Shown piece by piece: positions 32,040-44,308 of a stretch of 64,000 nucleotides of DNA. The translations under genes were made by a program, and so were the position numbers. The number at the start of each line of letters is the position of its first letter. Position 1 is the first letter of the stretch. This stretch comes from Pleurotus djamor (lineage: Eukaryota > Basidiomycota > Agaricomycetes > Agaricales > Pleurotaceae), in assembly GCA_029747585.1 (NCBI GenBank), contig JAPEVF010000073.1, forward strand, positions 1 to 64,000, read 5' to 3'. A model generated the notes under the pieces. It was not told the origin of the DNA and did not search any database. It was given only the letters and a program-made list of their open reading frames with translations.

Positions 32040-33792
32040 TCACACTTTCCGCAGCCAACCGACGTCGAGCCCGGTCATCGTGCGCATATTCTCAGGATAG
32101 CTTTGATTGCTTTCTGTGAGCAGACTCGCTAAGCGATGACAGATGTTCATCGGGTAGTACAGGTACTCGGCCTGCGGAAAGCCTGGGTACTTCGCGACAA
32201 TTCTACAGCATGGAAATTAGGGTGTCTTATCGAAGTAATCAGGTACGGGCACGTACGAACTAAGGTCGCCAGAGGATTCAGAAGGGCCAAGTCTCTTGTA
32301 TAGCACTTTCGCAGCGTGTATCGAGGCAGATTGCGTGATAGCATACGACCTGGGAAGCTTGTACGCTATCCGAATATTGGGTTTGAACAGCCATATCTTT
32401 ACAGCATAATGATCAGCCCCAAGCCTATCTGTCTGAGTATTGCAAGAACATACTAGCAGCCTGGGTTTCTCCTCCTCTTCATCGAGAATGATGAAACGGT
32501 AGGTGGCATGTGCATGAACAAACTCGTTCATATCTTCAACGACAAATGCCGACAAAGGAATCCTCACGGGCCTGCAGAGCGGGTATATGTGAGCAAGTCT
32601 CATGAGGGGAATATAGTAAGGCATACTCTGCGGTCTGGCTCACGGGACGGATGGCAAATTTGAGAATTCTGAACACCGAACCGTTGGGGGAGGCATCACT
32701 TGACTCACTCGCCCCGTGTTGGCGACGGAGTTGGGAGCGGCCCACGACGGCTCCGCACAGACATCGTACAATCCGCCAAGTATCGTCACGTTCCTAAGGA
32801 GGGATGGAATTCAGTGGATCTGCGTAAGCGGAATGGAGAAGAGTCGAAAGACAAGAAATTGTGCTCTCAAGCGTAGCCCCCGTAACAGTGATCTCTGAAG
32901 AATGCGAGAGTTGTTTGAAAGAGTAGCTAGGGCATTCACCCAATCAATATAGGACATTTGGTATCAACCAAAAGCTGCTGACCGAACAAGAACTGCAACA
33001 CATGCCCAACAAGCAAAGTCGAACCGACAGAGGGTTCAACCTACTGCTGAAAGGCTGCAGCCCCAGTCGAGCCAACGAATCGGTAGGATGGCCGATCTTG
33101 GTCTTCTTTATTGTCCATTGTACGAGAAGAATTCGGTGAAGTTAAGGAATAACAGTCTTGGAGCTCACCGTAGTTTCTGATGAAGGATGAATGTTTCCCT
33201 TGACGATTGCATCCTCTCGGAAGAGAATGTAGCTGCCTCCAACCAATGCCTGGCCTGGGCTTGGTTGGAATCCATTCTTCTCTTCGTTAGCGTGCCGCAT
33301 GACTTGATCCGTCAGCTTTTGGTCCGAGTGGCACATCCAAGCGTCAACAAGTTCTTGCCAATGCTCCGAAGGAAGGTCTCGATATGAGAGAAGGCTGCTC
33401 GAAGGCGATGAGGGCGATGAGGACGAAGGGGAGGACGACTTGGTGGATTGCACAATAGGGAGGGAGCATGAAGAGCAAATGAATGATGTAGGCGCTGCTG
33501 CGTTGAGCTGCGTCGCGTCCATCAGCGGAGGGGTTTCCTGCACGGCAGGGTTGGATGAAGGAATGGTAGAAATTTTGATTTCGTAATGATGGCCTTGAAC
33601 CTTGATAGCCTTTTTACCTGGAGTTGTGCGTCCGGGCAAGGAGAGTGGCAGGGAGACATGAACACCACTTTTGATGATTAGTCGATCGCCTTGATTGTGT
33701 GGATCCGAGGATGACGCAGAAGTAAGGCTATCGTTGAAAGACGGAAGCACCTCAGCTTCCAAATCGACACCAGGAACAGCACCAGACACCAT
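32040..33792 (-). CDS. UBE3D-like HECT_2 ubiquitin ligase
   Basis: Homolog of UBE3D (E2-binding, HECT-like) proteins. Start 33,792 (MVSGAVPGVDLEAEVLPSF). A CxxC pair (FICSSCSLPIV), a Ser-rich linker, then the family signature YRDLPSEHWQELVDAWMCHS and FQPSPGQALVGGSYILF. Further exons give VRIPLSAFVVEDMNEFVHAH, KIWLFKPNIRIAY and IHAAKVLYK, characteristic of the C-terminal half. The last exon, joined after GDLSS, reads YPGFPQAEYLYYPMNICHRL and ends MTGLDVGWLRKV at 32,040. About six short introns. Cytosolic; substrate unknown. Confidence 0.85.
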
Positions 33793-33869
33793 GAGAAAGA
33801 CTATTATGTGGTGAAGGGATTCATGGTATTCAGCGACATAATTGACCTCAAGGTTGCCTAGTTGTAGTG

Positions 33870-35806
33870 TTAGGAACCACCGGGAAGTTGGGAAGAACGG
33901 AGGGACATACTGCTGGTAGTCGGGCTATTGACTTCAGGGACGGGCTGGGGCAGTCCTGTCGACCGTGAAGCCTTCATCTCCGATTTGGAAGATTTCAGCC
34001 ATGACATACTCGGTGCAGACAAACTCCGTACGCGATTGCGTTTCTTCTTCGATGGAGAGGCTGGGGATACCGATAGTGGCGATATTTCCTTCTTCGATGG
34101 GGGTGTCGAACTTTTGACGAACTCGGGTAGTGTGAGCATGTCGTCCATGTCTTGTTCTTTCGGGAGAGCTGAATCCGGAATAGCCTCGCGCATGAATTCA
34201 GGTAGGGTCAACAGGGCATTAGGATCTTTGGTTCGGGGGTGTTGATGAAGCTCGGCATCCTGCATGTGTAGGCGACCTGCATCTGAATGTTGAGCAAGAT
34301 GTTCGACAAAAGCCTCTCTCTAAAGCATAGACATTTAATACAAGAAAAGCAGTGGGAAGACGAAAGCTGACCCTTGCACTCTCACGTCGCTTCGTCTTCT
34401 CCAACGGTGACGGAGCCCCTCTAACCACAACAAACGATTGGTCCTTCAACGTCCGACTCGACGCTTTGCCGATTAGATCCAACATTTTCTCCAAATCCTT
34501 GATATCGGGGTCCATGGCCTTTTGCTTCCCTCGCGCAACACGAGAGAGAGGCTCAGCGGAAGACAGTCGATTGGTAGTGACACCTGCTAGTCGAGCCATT
34601 TCGAGTTGCTTGACCTTATCTGACTTGAGTTCGACGCGCTGATTGTGCAACTGCGGGGCCACCATATATAGTCTATCGATAGCCATGGTGACGGCCTCCA
34701 AGTCCAGGCGCATCTTTTCGTCTAGCGGCCGTGTTCTGTCCTTGTCCTGCCCTGATAACGCGAGTGTTGGAGATCTCGGAGGCTTATCTAAATAAGCTGA
34801 CGCTTGACCATGGGTTTCAAGATCGTATTCCGGTGGCTTGTCCGCGTTGAGCTGCTCCGCGTCATCATCATAAGAGTAACGAGGGGGATGGTGCTCTGCA
34901 TGGAAGAGAGGTAGGCTCTCAGTTCGCCCACGACACATCGAAACGACGTTCTCGAGCTCTTCATCTATCCGAGCCCAAAGCAAAGATGTTTCCACAGTGG
35001 CAACTGGTGAAATGACAGATCTTGGCCTCCATAAATCATCGACTGATGTGAGACGTTCGACTTGGAAATCGCTGAGCTGGCGCCGCAGGGCATCAAGAGT
35101 ATTCGAAGTCGATGGAGGAGAGTTAACATAGCCGGTTGATAGACGCGACCCAGCCAAGTGGTTGCCTTGCATAGCCGAAAGCCGTTGGAAGTTTGATAGC
35201 AGGGAGACGAGTGATTGAGCGAGCTGAGCATCGGCCACAGGTAAGGTAGGTGAGAGCGCATCCACACGAGCCCGAAGTTCATTGATGAGATCTTCGTCTT
35301 GTCCCATCATTTTCTCATCAGCACTTCGAAGGTTGGATACCAGGGTTTGTAGTGCAGCGGCCGTCGATGGCTCAGTGTCCGCAGGAGACTGTGGAACGCT
35401 GGGCATGGAATGTCTGCGATCTGGTACAATTGGACTCCATCGCATCTCCCCAGAGAGAAGGTCGTTCAATGTCGTTATGCAAGATCGTTGTACGCAAGCA
35501 ATAGAGGGCATGAGCTCCTGCTTCATTCATAGAAAATCAATGATCAACGTCCAGTCTATTGGCAAACAAAAAGCAACGCACCGTTACTGCTCCGCGTGGC
35601 TCAACGGTCTCAGTAGCAGTAGACGCAGCCACCGCACCGCTCGATGAACAAGAAGCATCTAAAACTTCGGGAAGAACATCGTTGGACTCCAGGAGGATGC
35701 GCTGGTGTTCTTCTCTAGGAAATGGTGCTGGAACTCCAGAATCGAGCGAGTCTACTGGTCGAGCAGTGTCGCTCTCTGTGGTCTTGGATCTGACCACCGT
35801 CGCCAT
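33870..35806 (-). CDS. Large, mostly disordered conserved hypothetical protein
   Basis: Not recognised. Start 35,806 (MATVVRSKTTESDTARPVDS). Exon 1 ends after an acidic, Ser/Thr-rich stretch, and exon 2 (about 35,525-34,325) holds most of the protein. Helical segments include TLVSNLRSADEKMMGQDEDL and DALRRQLSDFQVERLTSVDD; later come LDLEAVTMAIDRLYMVAPQL and DPDIKDLEKMLDLIGKASSR. Two copies of a short motif, ALLTLPEFMREAIPDS and DDMLTLPEFVKSSTPP, sit near the C-terminus, followed by a Lys/Ser-rich basic tail ending at 33,870. The repeated LTLPEF motif may be a docking site. It is transcribed toward the UBE3D-like gene, 78 bases upstream of it. Confidence 0.65.
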
Positions 35807-36053
35807 ACTCTTGGAGGAAGGAAAAAGGCCGTAAAGCCAACAGATGTTGATGGTGCACTGGTCTACTTTGCATTTTATGCGTCCTTAGCGCCGGACAACC
35901 GCTTGGGAAGGCACGGTGGAGCCCCTGTTTTCAGGGGACAATTCCATAGACATCCTCCAAGCAAGTGTCATCGTTTGGTCATCGTACGTACGTTTACATG
36001 GGCCTAAGTACCAGTAGACAGACAAACACGTATGTAGAAGAGTGAGGGTAGTC

Positions 36054-36581
36054 TTAAGCACTCTTTGTAGCAGGGAGAGCGGCAGCTGTCGCCGACGCGA
36101 CAGCCAGGGATGCGGATAAACTGTTTAGAGCAGCGGTAGGGGTTCCTTGGGCAGATGCAACAGTGACAGTTGCGTCTGGCACGCTTTCATCGACCATGAC
36201 CTCCTTTGTGATGACAGTAGTGGTGTTTGGAACTTCGAGGGTGATTGAGGACAACGGAACAGTGAAAGCACCGGCCGCCTTCAATTTCGCTAGTGCCGAG
36301 TTCACCGCAAGAGCAACCTCCTTAGCAACTTGGGCTTTGATAAGGCTACGGATGAGCTTGCGGAGGTGCTTGTGCTTGTGCTTCTTCTTGTCGGCGAAGT
36401 CAGAGGTGTCATAAACAGCGACATCGTCTTGCCAGGCCTGCTCGACCATGGCGTCGACAGCCTTGTTCAAGGCCACTTCATCGGAGCTCTTGGACAAGCC
36501 CTTCTCAGCCGGAGCGAGGGCCTGGAGGGGCTTTGCGATGGTGAAAGCTGCCAAAGATAGGGTAATGAAGGCGACACGCAT
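36054..36581 (-). CDS. WQDE-family secreted protein 5 (spacer copy)
   Basis: Diverged fifth member, 175 residues, one coding exon, outside the repeat arms. Signal peptide MRVAFITLSLAAFTIAKP, acidic/amphipathic stretch, then VEQAWQDDVAVYDTSDFAD (Trp50; D-D instead of D-E). The basic block (about 65-83) is DKKKHKHKHLRKLIRSLIKA, with His alternating with Lys, and lacks the GRR-type start of proteins 1 and 4. The helix continues as a weakly charged Ala/Leu/Lys stretch. The tail is Thr/Val/Ala-rich, not Gly/Pro/Asp. TATA box at 36,702-36,709 (minus) and an intron in the 5' leader ending just before the ATG. The His content could make its charge pH-dependent. Confidence 0.82.
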   Translation of the reverse strand: MRVAFITLSLAAFTIAKPLQALAPAEKGLSKSSDEVALNKAVDAMVEQAWQDDVAVYDTSDFADKKKHKHKHLRKLIRSLIKAQVAKEVALAVNSALAKLKAAGAFTVPLSSITLEVPNTTTVITKEVMVDESVPDATVTVASAQGTPTAALNSLSASLAVASATAAALPATKSA

Positions 36582-37224
36582 GCTGATCTACAAACAACAA
36601 ATAAGTCAATCTGCCACGGTAGAACAAGAGGAGATACTCACCTCGAGGGTAGGTGAAAGGGCTTTTGAGCGACCACAGCAGGGTGTGACATTGGTCGACT
36701 CTTTTTATATCTGCTGCGATGAATGGTCAAATGCTACACAGTTAAGAAAAGACATACGAGCAAGTTCCAGACCAGAAGGTTTAAGAACGCCTTCTCAAGC
36801 GAGAAGCGCATGGCAAGCTAAGTCTAGGATGGCAGATGAATAGTGTGAGACGTTTGCTCACGAATCATCACATTAACACCTACTATATATTTGATCCTCC
36901 ACTTAGGTAGAGGAAGCACCGTGTCGGTGCTCATCATATCGTCCAAGTGTGGACCCGGCGTCACAGTAATAGCGGATCTAAATCGTATACGATGAGCGCA
37001 GCCAGCTGTCGCGTATACCCCTCTATTTCCATGGCCTAAGTCATCGTCAGAGTGAATGGGCGATTGAATGAGATGGTCAGGATCAAGAAAGGCACAAACC
37101 GTGACCGTAATACACAGTGGATGCGTGGGAACGTCCCATGCTCTACCTCTCGCTAAGTTCAAACGTCCAGCTACCATCGAATGCCCTTGGTAGCCCGGCT
37201 CATCGCTCCTTCAGTTCCCCCATA
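36582..37224. other. Promoter of WQDE protein 5 and of the golgin
   Basis: Holds the WQDE-5 leader with its intron (donor GTGAGT, acceptor TTTGTAG on the minus strand) and TATA box (36,702-36,709). The rest up to the golgin start has no supportable gene. Confidence 0.6.
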
Positions 37225-39028
37225 ATGTCGTCCAATGGTAACGGAAATCAAGTCTAACTGGACTCAGAGACTCATGCGACTGCTCTAGGGTCAGCTTCAG
37301 CCGAGCCACGCGGTTCACTGGATAGTGTATCGAGCTCAACGTCACCCAGGACGAGTATTCATGTCAATGGCACGACGCGAACGACAGAAGATGCCCAAGA
37401 CGCTACGGATATCCAACGGCTGAAGGACGAACTCGCCAAGACGAAAGAGGAGAAGGAGGTCCTTGCATCGCAGTACAATAATCTCCTCGCAAAGTTGACA
37501 GCGATGCGCACAACGCTGGGGAATAAATTAAAGCAAGATGCGGTGCGTTTCCTTCCTTCTGTCCCATCTCTCCAGGTCGACGTCTTAATAATCTCTGCCA
37601 CAGGAAGAATTAGATCGGAGAGAACAACTCCTCCAGCAATTGACTGCTCAGAACGAAGACCTTGCTTCCACCGTAGAAACGCTGAAGCAGGAGTTGGTTT
37701 CTTCGAATCAGGATGCAGAAAGAGCACACGCAGAACTCGACAACGTGCGGAGTCGTGCTCTCCTCGAAAGCACCCAGGAATCCGTCTTCCGTGAACGCGA
37801 GCTCCGAGAAACCCAGACCGAACTGGAACGATGTCGGATGGAGCGGGATGAGTGGCAGAGGTCGGCGGAGCAGGAAAAGGTCACTGCGGATGAAGTCAGA
37901 TCCCTTCTGGAGGAATACCAACGGGACGTGGAGCTGGAACGCGAGTCGGCTGGTAGACTGTCGGCGGAACTGGAGGCTGAAAGAGAAAAGTCGGCGAATC
38001 TACAGTCGGTGCTGCAGGACTTTCAGGCCGGTAGGGTTCAATCTTCAGTGAAGAATGACTGTGCTGATGCTTGTATTATTTGCATCTAGCCAAGGATCAT
38101 GAGCTTCGTCAAGCGGTCAAGGACCTCGACGTTCAGCTCACGCAGGCAACACAGTCATTGGCGGAATTCAAGAGCAGGGCATTGAATGCCGAAGTATGTC
38201 GTGAAGAACTCTCTGATTTCATGTTTCTTACCCTGCTTGGTCTGTAGCTCCAGCTCGAGGAGACGCAAACAACATCAACGCGCGTCCAGGAACTCGAGAA
38301 GGAAGTCAAGGAGAAACATCTCCTTATCGGCAAGCTGCGCCATGAAGGTACGCTCCATCGATTCCACTACACTACTCTCATTCCCATCCTCACCGAACAC
38401 GCCAGCTGTGATCATCAACGAACATCTCATGGAAGCTCTGCGGCGACTGCGGCGAAACTCGTCCGAGTCGAATGTGGACCGGCGGCTCGTCACGAATGTG
38501 CTGCTATCGTTCCTGGCTACGCCGCGGGGCGACAACAAGCGGTTTGAGATGCTTGGGCTGCTCGCAACGATACTATCGTGGAGTGACGCGGAACGAGAAA
38601 AGGCTGGGTTGCAGAGGGCGAGTAGCACGGTGCCTACGAGTGGTTCTGGAGGGTTCTGGAGTAAATCACCTACGCCGGCACCCAAGGCAGAGCTTGAGAA
38701 AACGGATGAAACGGAGGTGAGTATTTCGTCATCGTCGTTGTAGCTCTTCACCCACTCATCTCCGTTGTGTCGGATATAGTCATTCTCTCGATTATGGGTT
38801 GAATTCCTCCTTACTGAAGCCAATTCTGGGGACGCCACGCCGCCGCCGCCTCGCAATCCTTCACTACCCGGTAGCCCGACTTTAGCTATGCATTCGTTGT
38901 CTCCGTCCTCCATCAAAGGCGGCCCCAGGCGGATAGTATCCTCCTCTTCCGTACCAATGGCCAGTTCGCCGAACCTCACGCTTTCCGCACCTCCTTCGAG
39001 GAAGGGCAAGGAAAAGGAGGTGCAGTAG
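37225..39028 (+). CDS. Golgin with GRAB domain (Rud3/GMAP-210-like)
   Basis: Coiled-coil Golgi tether recruited by Arf-type GTPases. Start 37,225 (MSSNGNGNQ), short first exon. A Ser/Thr-rich N-terminus is followed by a long coiled coil from IQRLKDELAKTKEEKEVLAS through several exons. Then comes the GRIP-related Arf-binding region: AVIINEHLMEALRRLRRNSS, DRRLVTNVLLSFLATPRGDN and KRFEMLGLLATILSWSDAER. A Ser/Pro-rich tail ends GKEKEVQ at 39,028. At least five short introns. Family known; ortholog identity with Rud3 inferred from the GRAB-like segment. Confidence 0.83.
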
Positions 39029-39361
39029 TATAATTAGGATGCTCTTGGTTCGGTTTTGAGGACAGACTTTGTTATCGTTTTCTACATTATTCGTTACATC
39101 TTCATGTTATCGACAACTTCAATGAGGGAACTGCTGAAGTACGTCCCGATACCCTCCTGCTCACAGCAAACCGAGAAGTAGTGACCCAAATACTGGATTA
39201 CGAGCGATGCTGTATTCCCAAGTATACAGCTGCGGAGGAAGGACGGACGCGATGACGTGGAGTTCCAAAAAGATTATGATTGAAGCCCGTAGACCATACA
39301 AGTACAACAAATAAGCGAATAAATATCTAGAAGGAAACAGGCGAAGGTATAAGACAAGTTC
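39029..39361. other. Convergent intergenic region
   Basis: 3' region between the golgin (plus) and H2A (minus). No gene seen. Confidence 0.6.
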
Positions 39362-39948
<587 letters not shown>

Positions 39949-40282
39949 TGCGTTGGAAAGTGGTTGAAGGTGAAGGCGAAGAGGTTGTTGGGGTGAGTTG
40001 GTTGAGGGTGATGGAAGTCGACGATAAAGCGATGGGGGAGCAGTCAGCGTGTGACGGTCCTCCTATTTATACCTTTTGGGCGCCACAAAAGTTTGTTGAT
40101 CAACAATACAAAACGCGACGTGACTTGCCCAACGCGTCGAGACCAAACAAGTGCAAACTCACGTGCCTCTATATATAGTCAGCATGCCACACCGAGGGCT
40201 TCGTTTAACTCTTGCCTTTGCTCCCCCACCCACGCCTCTACGCCTCTACGCCCTTCGCATCTAACCTCTCTAAATCGTCGAA
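39949..40282. promoter_or_regulatory. Shared H2A/H2B divergent promoter
   Basis: 334 bases between the two divergent histone start codons, the usual fungal arrangement for balanced S-phase expression. TATATATA-like sequence lies on the H2B side near 40,170. Confidence 0.75.
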
Positions 40283-40898
40283 ATGGCACCCAAACCTGCT
40301 TCCACTGCTGGCAAAGCACCTGCCTCCACCGCCTCTAAAGCGCCTGCGAAATCAGCTGAGGGCTCAAAGGCTGCGAAGAAAACCGCGAAAGCCGCTGCCC
40401 CAGCTGATGGGGAGAAGAAGAAGCGACGAAAGATCCGCAAGGAGACGTACTCTTCTTACATCTACAAAGGTATGCTCGGACTTGGGACGCATCGTACTTG
40501 GAGGTCACTTTCTTATCTTTTGTGCGCGTTCTCTAGTTTTGAAGCAAGTTCACCCCGACACGGGTATCTCGAACAAGGCTATGGCCATCCTCAACAGCTT
40601 CGTCAACGATATCTTCGAGCGCATTGCCACCGAAGCTTCTAGTACGTCGCGTCGTCATTCACCTCCAACTAATCAACTCATTGCGTTGCAGAACTTGCTG
40701 CGTACTCGAAGAAGTCTACGATTTCATCTCGAGAAATCCAGACCTCTGTCCGACTCATCCTTCCTGGAGAATTGGCCAAACACGCCATCTCCGAGGGAAC
40801 GAAGTCCGTTACTAAGGTCAGTAGTTATACTTTCGAAGGGGGCCATCGTAAGCTTACGTCTTTCCTCCTCTCAGTTCTCATCAGCGGGAGCCAAGTAA
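40283..40898 (+). CDS. Histone H2B
   Basis: Core nucleosome histone. Start 40,283 ([20 protein letters not shown]), Lys/Ala-rich tail, then [92 protein letters not shown] and TKFSSAGAK, stop 40,898. Three short introns at positions common in basidiomycete H2B genes. The C-terminal TK(F/Y) Lys context is the conserved monoubiquitination site. Confidence 0.96.
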
Positions 40899-41384
40899 TT
40901 CGCTCTATCTTGCCCACTTCCTATCTCTTGTACAACAGTGTATCGTTCGCTTGAGCATCTGTCCCTTAGTACCAGGTGTTGTATATTAATGTCATTACAT
41001 TTGCAAAGCCCTCGCAGGATAGCTTACCAACGAGTCTTCGTCTATCAGCTCGAGCGTCGCCTTTCCGTTATTAACTCGTACCTCCGAAAACAAACAACTT
41101 GCCACGTGGATCGCAACGATGCCAACTACGAGCTTCCGTCAAATGCTTTTGTGCCCTTTCGTTTGCGTTGCAACCCTTTCGCTTCCATCAGTGCACCATG
41201 ATCAGATCAGCCTGACCATGGTGCTTGGTGACTACTCCAGCGTTAGAAGGCTTGTGTTCTCATGTTTCTCGACTGAACTACACTGAAAATGGGATCTAAG
41301 TCGGTGGCTGGTGGTGTTAATCCCCCCTGAAATCGTCAACAAGGGAGTCTCCTCTCAAGTACACATCACCTCGAGCCACGAAGC
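40899..41384. other. Intergenic region
   Basis: 3' region of H2B and promoter of the third F-box copy. No gene seen. Confidence 0.55.
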
Positions 41385-42889
41385 ATGTCGTGTCGTGTCG
41401 AAGTCAAGGAGGACGATGATGTAACAGGATATGGCGGTCTTTGGCCGATCGGATTGGGACCTCCTTTCTGTAATGCGTGCCCAGTTGAAGCGCTGGCACT
41501 GCAATTTCCCTTTATCTGTCATCCCCTTACTCACAAAGCGTTACATATGCCATCTCTACCAGAAGAGGTCGTCGACTACATTCTAGGGTTCCTGTCTACA
41601 CGCATGAATGCGTTGAGGAGGTGCTCCTTGGTGGCCCGTTCATGGACACCTTTGACTCAGCGTCGCATCTTCCATCAAGTCAACCTTTCGACTCCGATGA
41701 CCCCTACGAAGAAACAGCAATACGGAAATCTCATCGGATTGCTCAGGACGACGTCCTCTCATATTTCGTGCTACATACGCTCCGTGCGTATCCTGATCCC
41801 AGATCACATGGAACGTCAACCAAGCTCTAAAGTTGTTGACGCTCTCAAAGAACTTTGTCTGCTCATCCCTCTCATTGAGCGACCGCAAAGCGTACATATT
41901 GTCCTTCGTCGAATTCCTCGTGCCTACTCGCCCGACTTCGATGCTTGTCTCCAAGCTTTACTTTCTCGATCTACGTTGGAGTCAGTTTCCTTTGCGACTA
42001 ATGGTTGGGCGCCGGCAGCAGCACTGTTGCACCATTGCCCTAACATACGACACCTTAGCCTAACCATCGATGTGCCATTACCGACGGAGCTCGAAGCCGA
42101 GTCACGCTCACTCGAAATCCATCTAGAACACGTAGAGACACTCAAAGTATACCCTGGGTACATCCCTCTGCGAATTACATTCATCCTTCCGAACCTACAC
42201 AAGTTCTCTCGCCCTATTTCATTGAGAAGTTCACCTCCATCACCAGGTTCTTGTTTGACCCTACTCCCTCCGACAATACCATCTTCGGTTGCACATCTAG
42301 AACTGAAATTTGGCATAGGTGGTGAGGAGTCTCGCTTTTGTCAGAAACGCAAGTCAGGGTTACTTACAACGTTTGCTTCCCCTTTACATAATAGCTCCAG
42401 CCCCTTCTCCTCTCTCACCGCCTCACCTCCCCGTTTTTGGAGACTATGCTGATATGCAGCGTCTTACTATCATTCTGGACATGGATCCTAACCTTCAACG
42501 ACGTCAAGACGTTGCTCTTCGCGCCTTAAATACGTTTTTCTCTGACACTCCTTCGAAAAACCTCCTTAAGTTGGAGGAGATAGTTATACGATTCCCTGAC
42601 CCACGGGAATGTGGCGCTACAAACACTGTGGTACAAACCGACATGGGCCGTGTTGGACACCTGTCTAATGGTCATCGTTCGCCTGGGGCACCTCAGAAGC
42701 ATCCTCCTCGATTTCCAATTCCCAATGGGTATGAATGTTTTCGATTTGATGTACCCTCAGGAGAATTTGAGGCGAGGATTGCAATTCATGCAAGAGCGTC
42801 TCCCAGAGACTTATAGGACAGGGCTGCTCACGGTGAAGATCGCCTCACCTCGACGAGAGTGGTTCATGCGCCGCCCGTATCTGAGGTAG
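41385..42889 (+). pseudogene. Third F-box gene copy, with frameshift
   Basis: Diverged paralog of the F-box genes in both arms. Exon 1 holds the F-box (MPSLPEEVVDYILGFLSTRM then NALRRCSLVARSWTPLTQRR) and a Leu-rich body. After an intron, exon 2 reads VFGDYADMQRLTIILDMDPN and LRALNTFFSDTPSKNLLKLE, parallel to the arm copies. Near 42,595-42,615 the frame matching the arm copies changes: the upstream frame ends with IVIRFPDPRE, while TWAVLDTCLMVIVRLGHLRS and the C-terminus are in another frame, ending at 42,889. Spacing differs by two bases from the intact copies. It is either a real disabling indel or a sequencing error. Confidence 0.65.
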
Positions 42890-43894
42890 AATCTCCCGTC
42901 AAAGGCAATATAGAGTCCTGACGCTCACTGTCCGTCCTTTGGCATCAATTCTGTACCATCAGTGTAACCTGTGAAATTTACCGTGCGGGTGCAGTTCGAT
43001 TTCTAGTCATGTCCTTTGCGTGGACCTCCCGTGCCATAGGAAATGATCTCTCGAATTTCTGGAACCTGCCAGCCCGTCTTTTTCGTGCAGCAGACCCATA
43101 TCATTCGTATCCAGCTTTGTCTCCACACTTGTTTTGTTGTAGGTCCAAGTTTCGCCTCCATCTTATTGCCCCCCCCCCCCGGTGCACTTGCTCTCTATCG
43201 CAGCCTAACCGGCAAGAGCTACGCATTCTCATGGCAAGTGTTAGTTGCAATAATTCGCCGTCCTCTAAATTTATCTCACCTGGCGTGTCTCCTGTCATTT
43301 TAGGTGATTGTCGCGCCGACGTTTGTCACTGTTCTCATCCAGTGATTCAGCGCTCAGCCTTGAAGCCTAGTGCGTGGGATGTTCCCCACGCCGTCTTCTC
43401 GTGTGTTGAATGACGCAAACTACATTTGCTTAGTGAGTGGCGATAGCTTTTTTTTCCGGTCTGTGAACTCACCGATTTACAAGGGCGTGGTTAAAGCGCG
43501 GCTGTTCTCCGCTATGTAACGACCGTCGCATCTAGCGTTTTATCGTGTCGCCTATGATGCGAATTTCTGTGTTCAAAAGGTCTTCTCGCGCTGGTACTAC
43601 TACTCCGTTCACTCCATAGCGTCGTTTCACGGCAAGATTCAACTACCAGTCGCCGTTCCATCCATCTCTTGCGTTATGTTCCACAATATATAAACTCTGA
43701 CAGAGTACCCATTTTCCTCAGCAGTTCAGCTCTTCACCTTTAGTGAGTACTCAGACTATTTCTGACCTTTCTCGATCTAACCAGCTCCATCCATAACCCG
43801 TAAAGCGTGCTTCACCCGTCAGTACTTTACACGCTGCCGTCCATTGACCCATCAACTAACTCTTACTGCATTTTCCTAGGTCCCGATCCTTACA
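42890..43894. other. Inner edge of right arm and promoter of WQDE protein 4
   Basis: Similarity to the left arm starts near 43,270. A run of Cs lies near 43,170. The WQDE-4 promoter has a TATA box at 43,687-43,694 and a leader intron at 43,743-43,879 with an AACTAAC branch site. No other gene seen. Confidence 0.65.
43687..43694 (+). promoter_or_regulatory. TATA box of WQDE gene 4, right copy
   Basis: TATATAAA, about 200 bases upstream of the start codon; most of that distance is the 137-nt leader intron. Confidence 0.7.
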
Positions 43895-44308
43895 ATGCGC
43901 CCAGCCTTTATCCTGCTTGCCCTTACTGCCCTCGCAGTTGCCCGTCCCCTTGAAGCCGCCACCAACTCGTTTGATCTTGTCGATAGCACCGCCGAAATAG
44001 CTTTGGCACAAGACATCGACACCTTCGTTGAGCAGGCATGGCAAGACGAGATCGCCTCCGGTGATATGGAAGACGGCAGGCGGGGTAGGAGACTCAAGAA
44101 GTATATCAAGCGTCTCATCAAGAAGTACGTCAAGAAGGCCCTGAAGAAGGAAGGAGGAGGAGGAGGAGCTCCCGATGCTCCTGCTGATGGCGGCGCGCCG
44201 GCTGATGGAGGAGCTGCTCCTGCTGACGGAAGTGCACCTGCTGATGGTGGTGACGGTGCTGCTGCTGGAGGTGATGCCGCTGGTGGAGACGCTGCCCCTG
44301 CTTCCTAG
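43895..44308 (+). CDS. WQDE-family secreted Lys-rich protein 4, right copy
   Basis: 137 residues; counterpart of the left-arm gene ending at 15,041. Signal peptide, acidic stretch and EQAWQDEIASGDMEDG are kept, and the cationic block (61-86) is identical to the left copy. Differences fall in the signal/pro region (Ile for Val, Ser for Ala) and in the Gly bridge and Ala/Pro/Asp repeats, where codon-sized indels change the length. The leader intron is 43,743-43,879, and the start codon follows 15 bases after its acceptor. Unchanged helix with changing tail suggests the helix is the selected part. Confidence 0.88.
   Translation: MRPAFILLALTALAVARPLEAATNSFDLVDSTAEIALAQDIDTFVEQAWQDEIASGDMEDGRRGRRLKKYIKRLIKKYVKKALKKEGGGGGAPDAPADGGAPADGGAAPADGSAPADGGDGAAAGGDAAGGDAAPAS

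Noticed and set aside
40212..40898. 228-codon frame across the H2B gene
   Set aside because: It runs through H2B introns in another frame; only its last few codons coincide with the H2B end.
43165..43185. Poly-C run at the inner edge of the right arm as a possible rearrangement signal
   Set aside because: A simple homopolymer about 100 bases from the edge of similarity; no matching run at the left inner edge.
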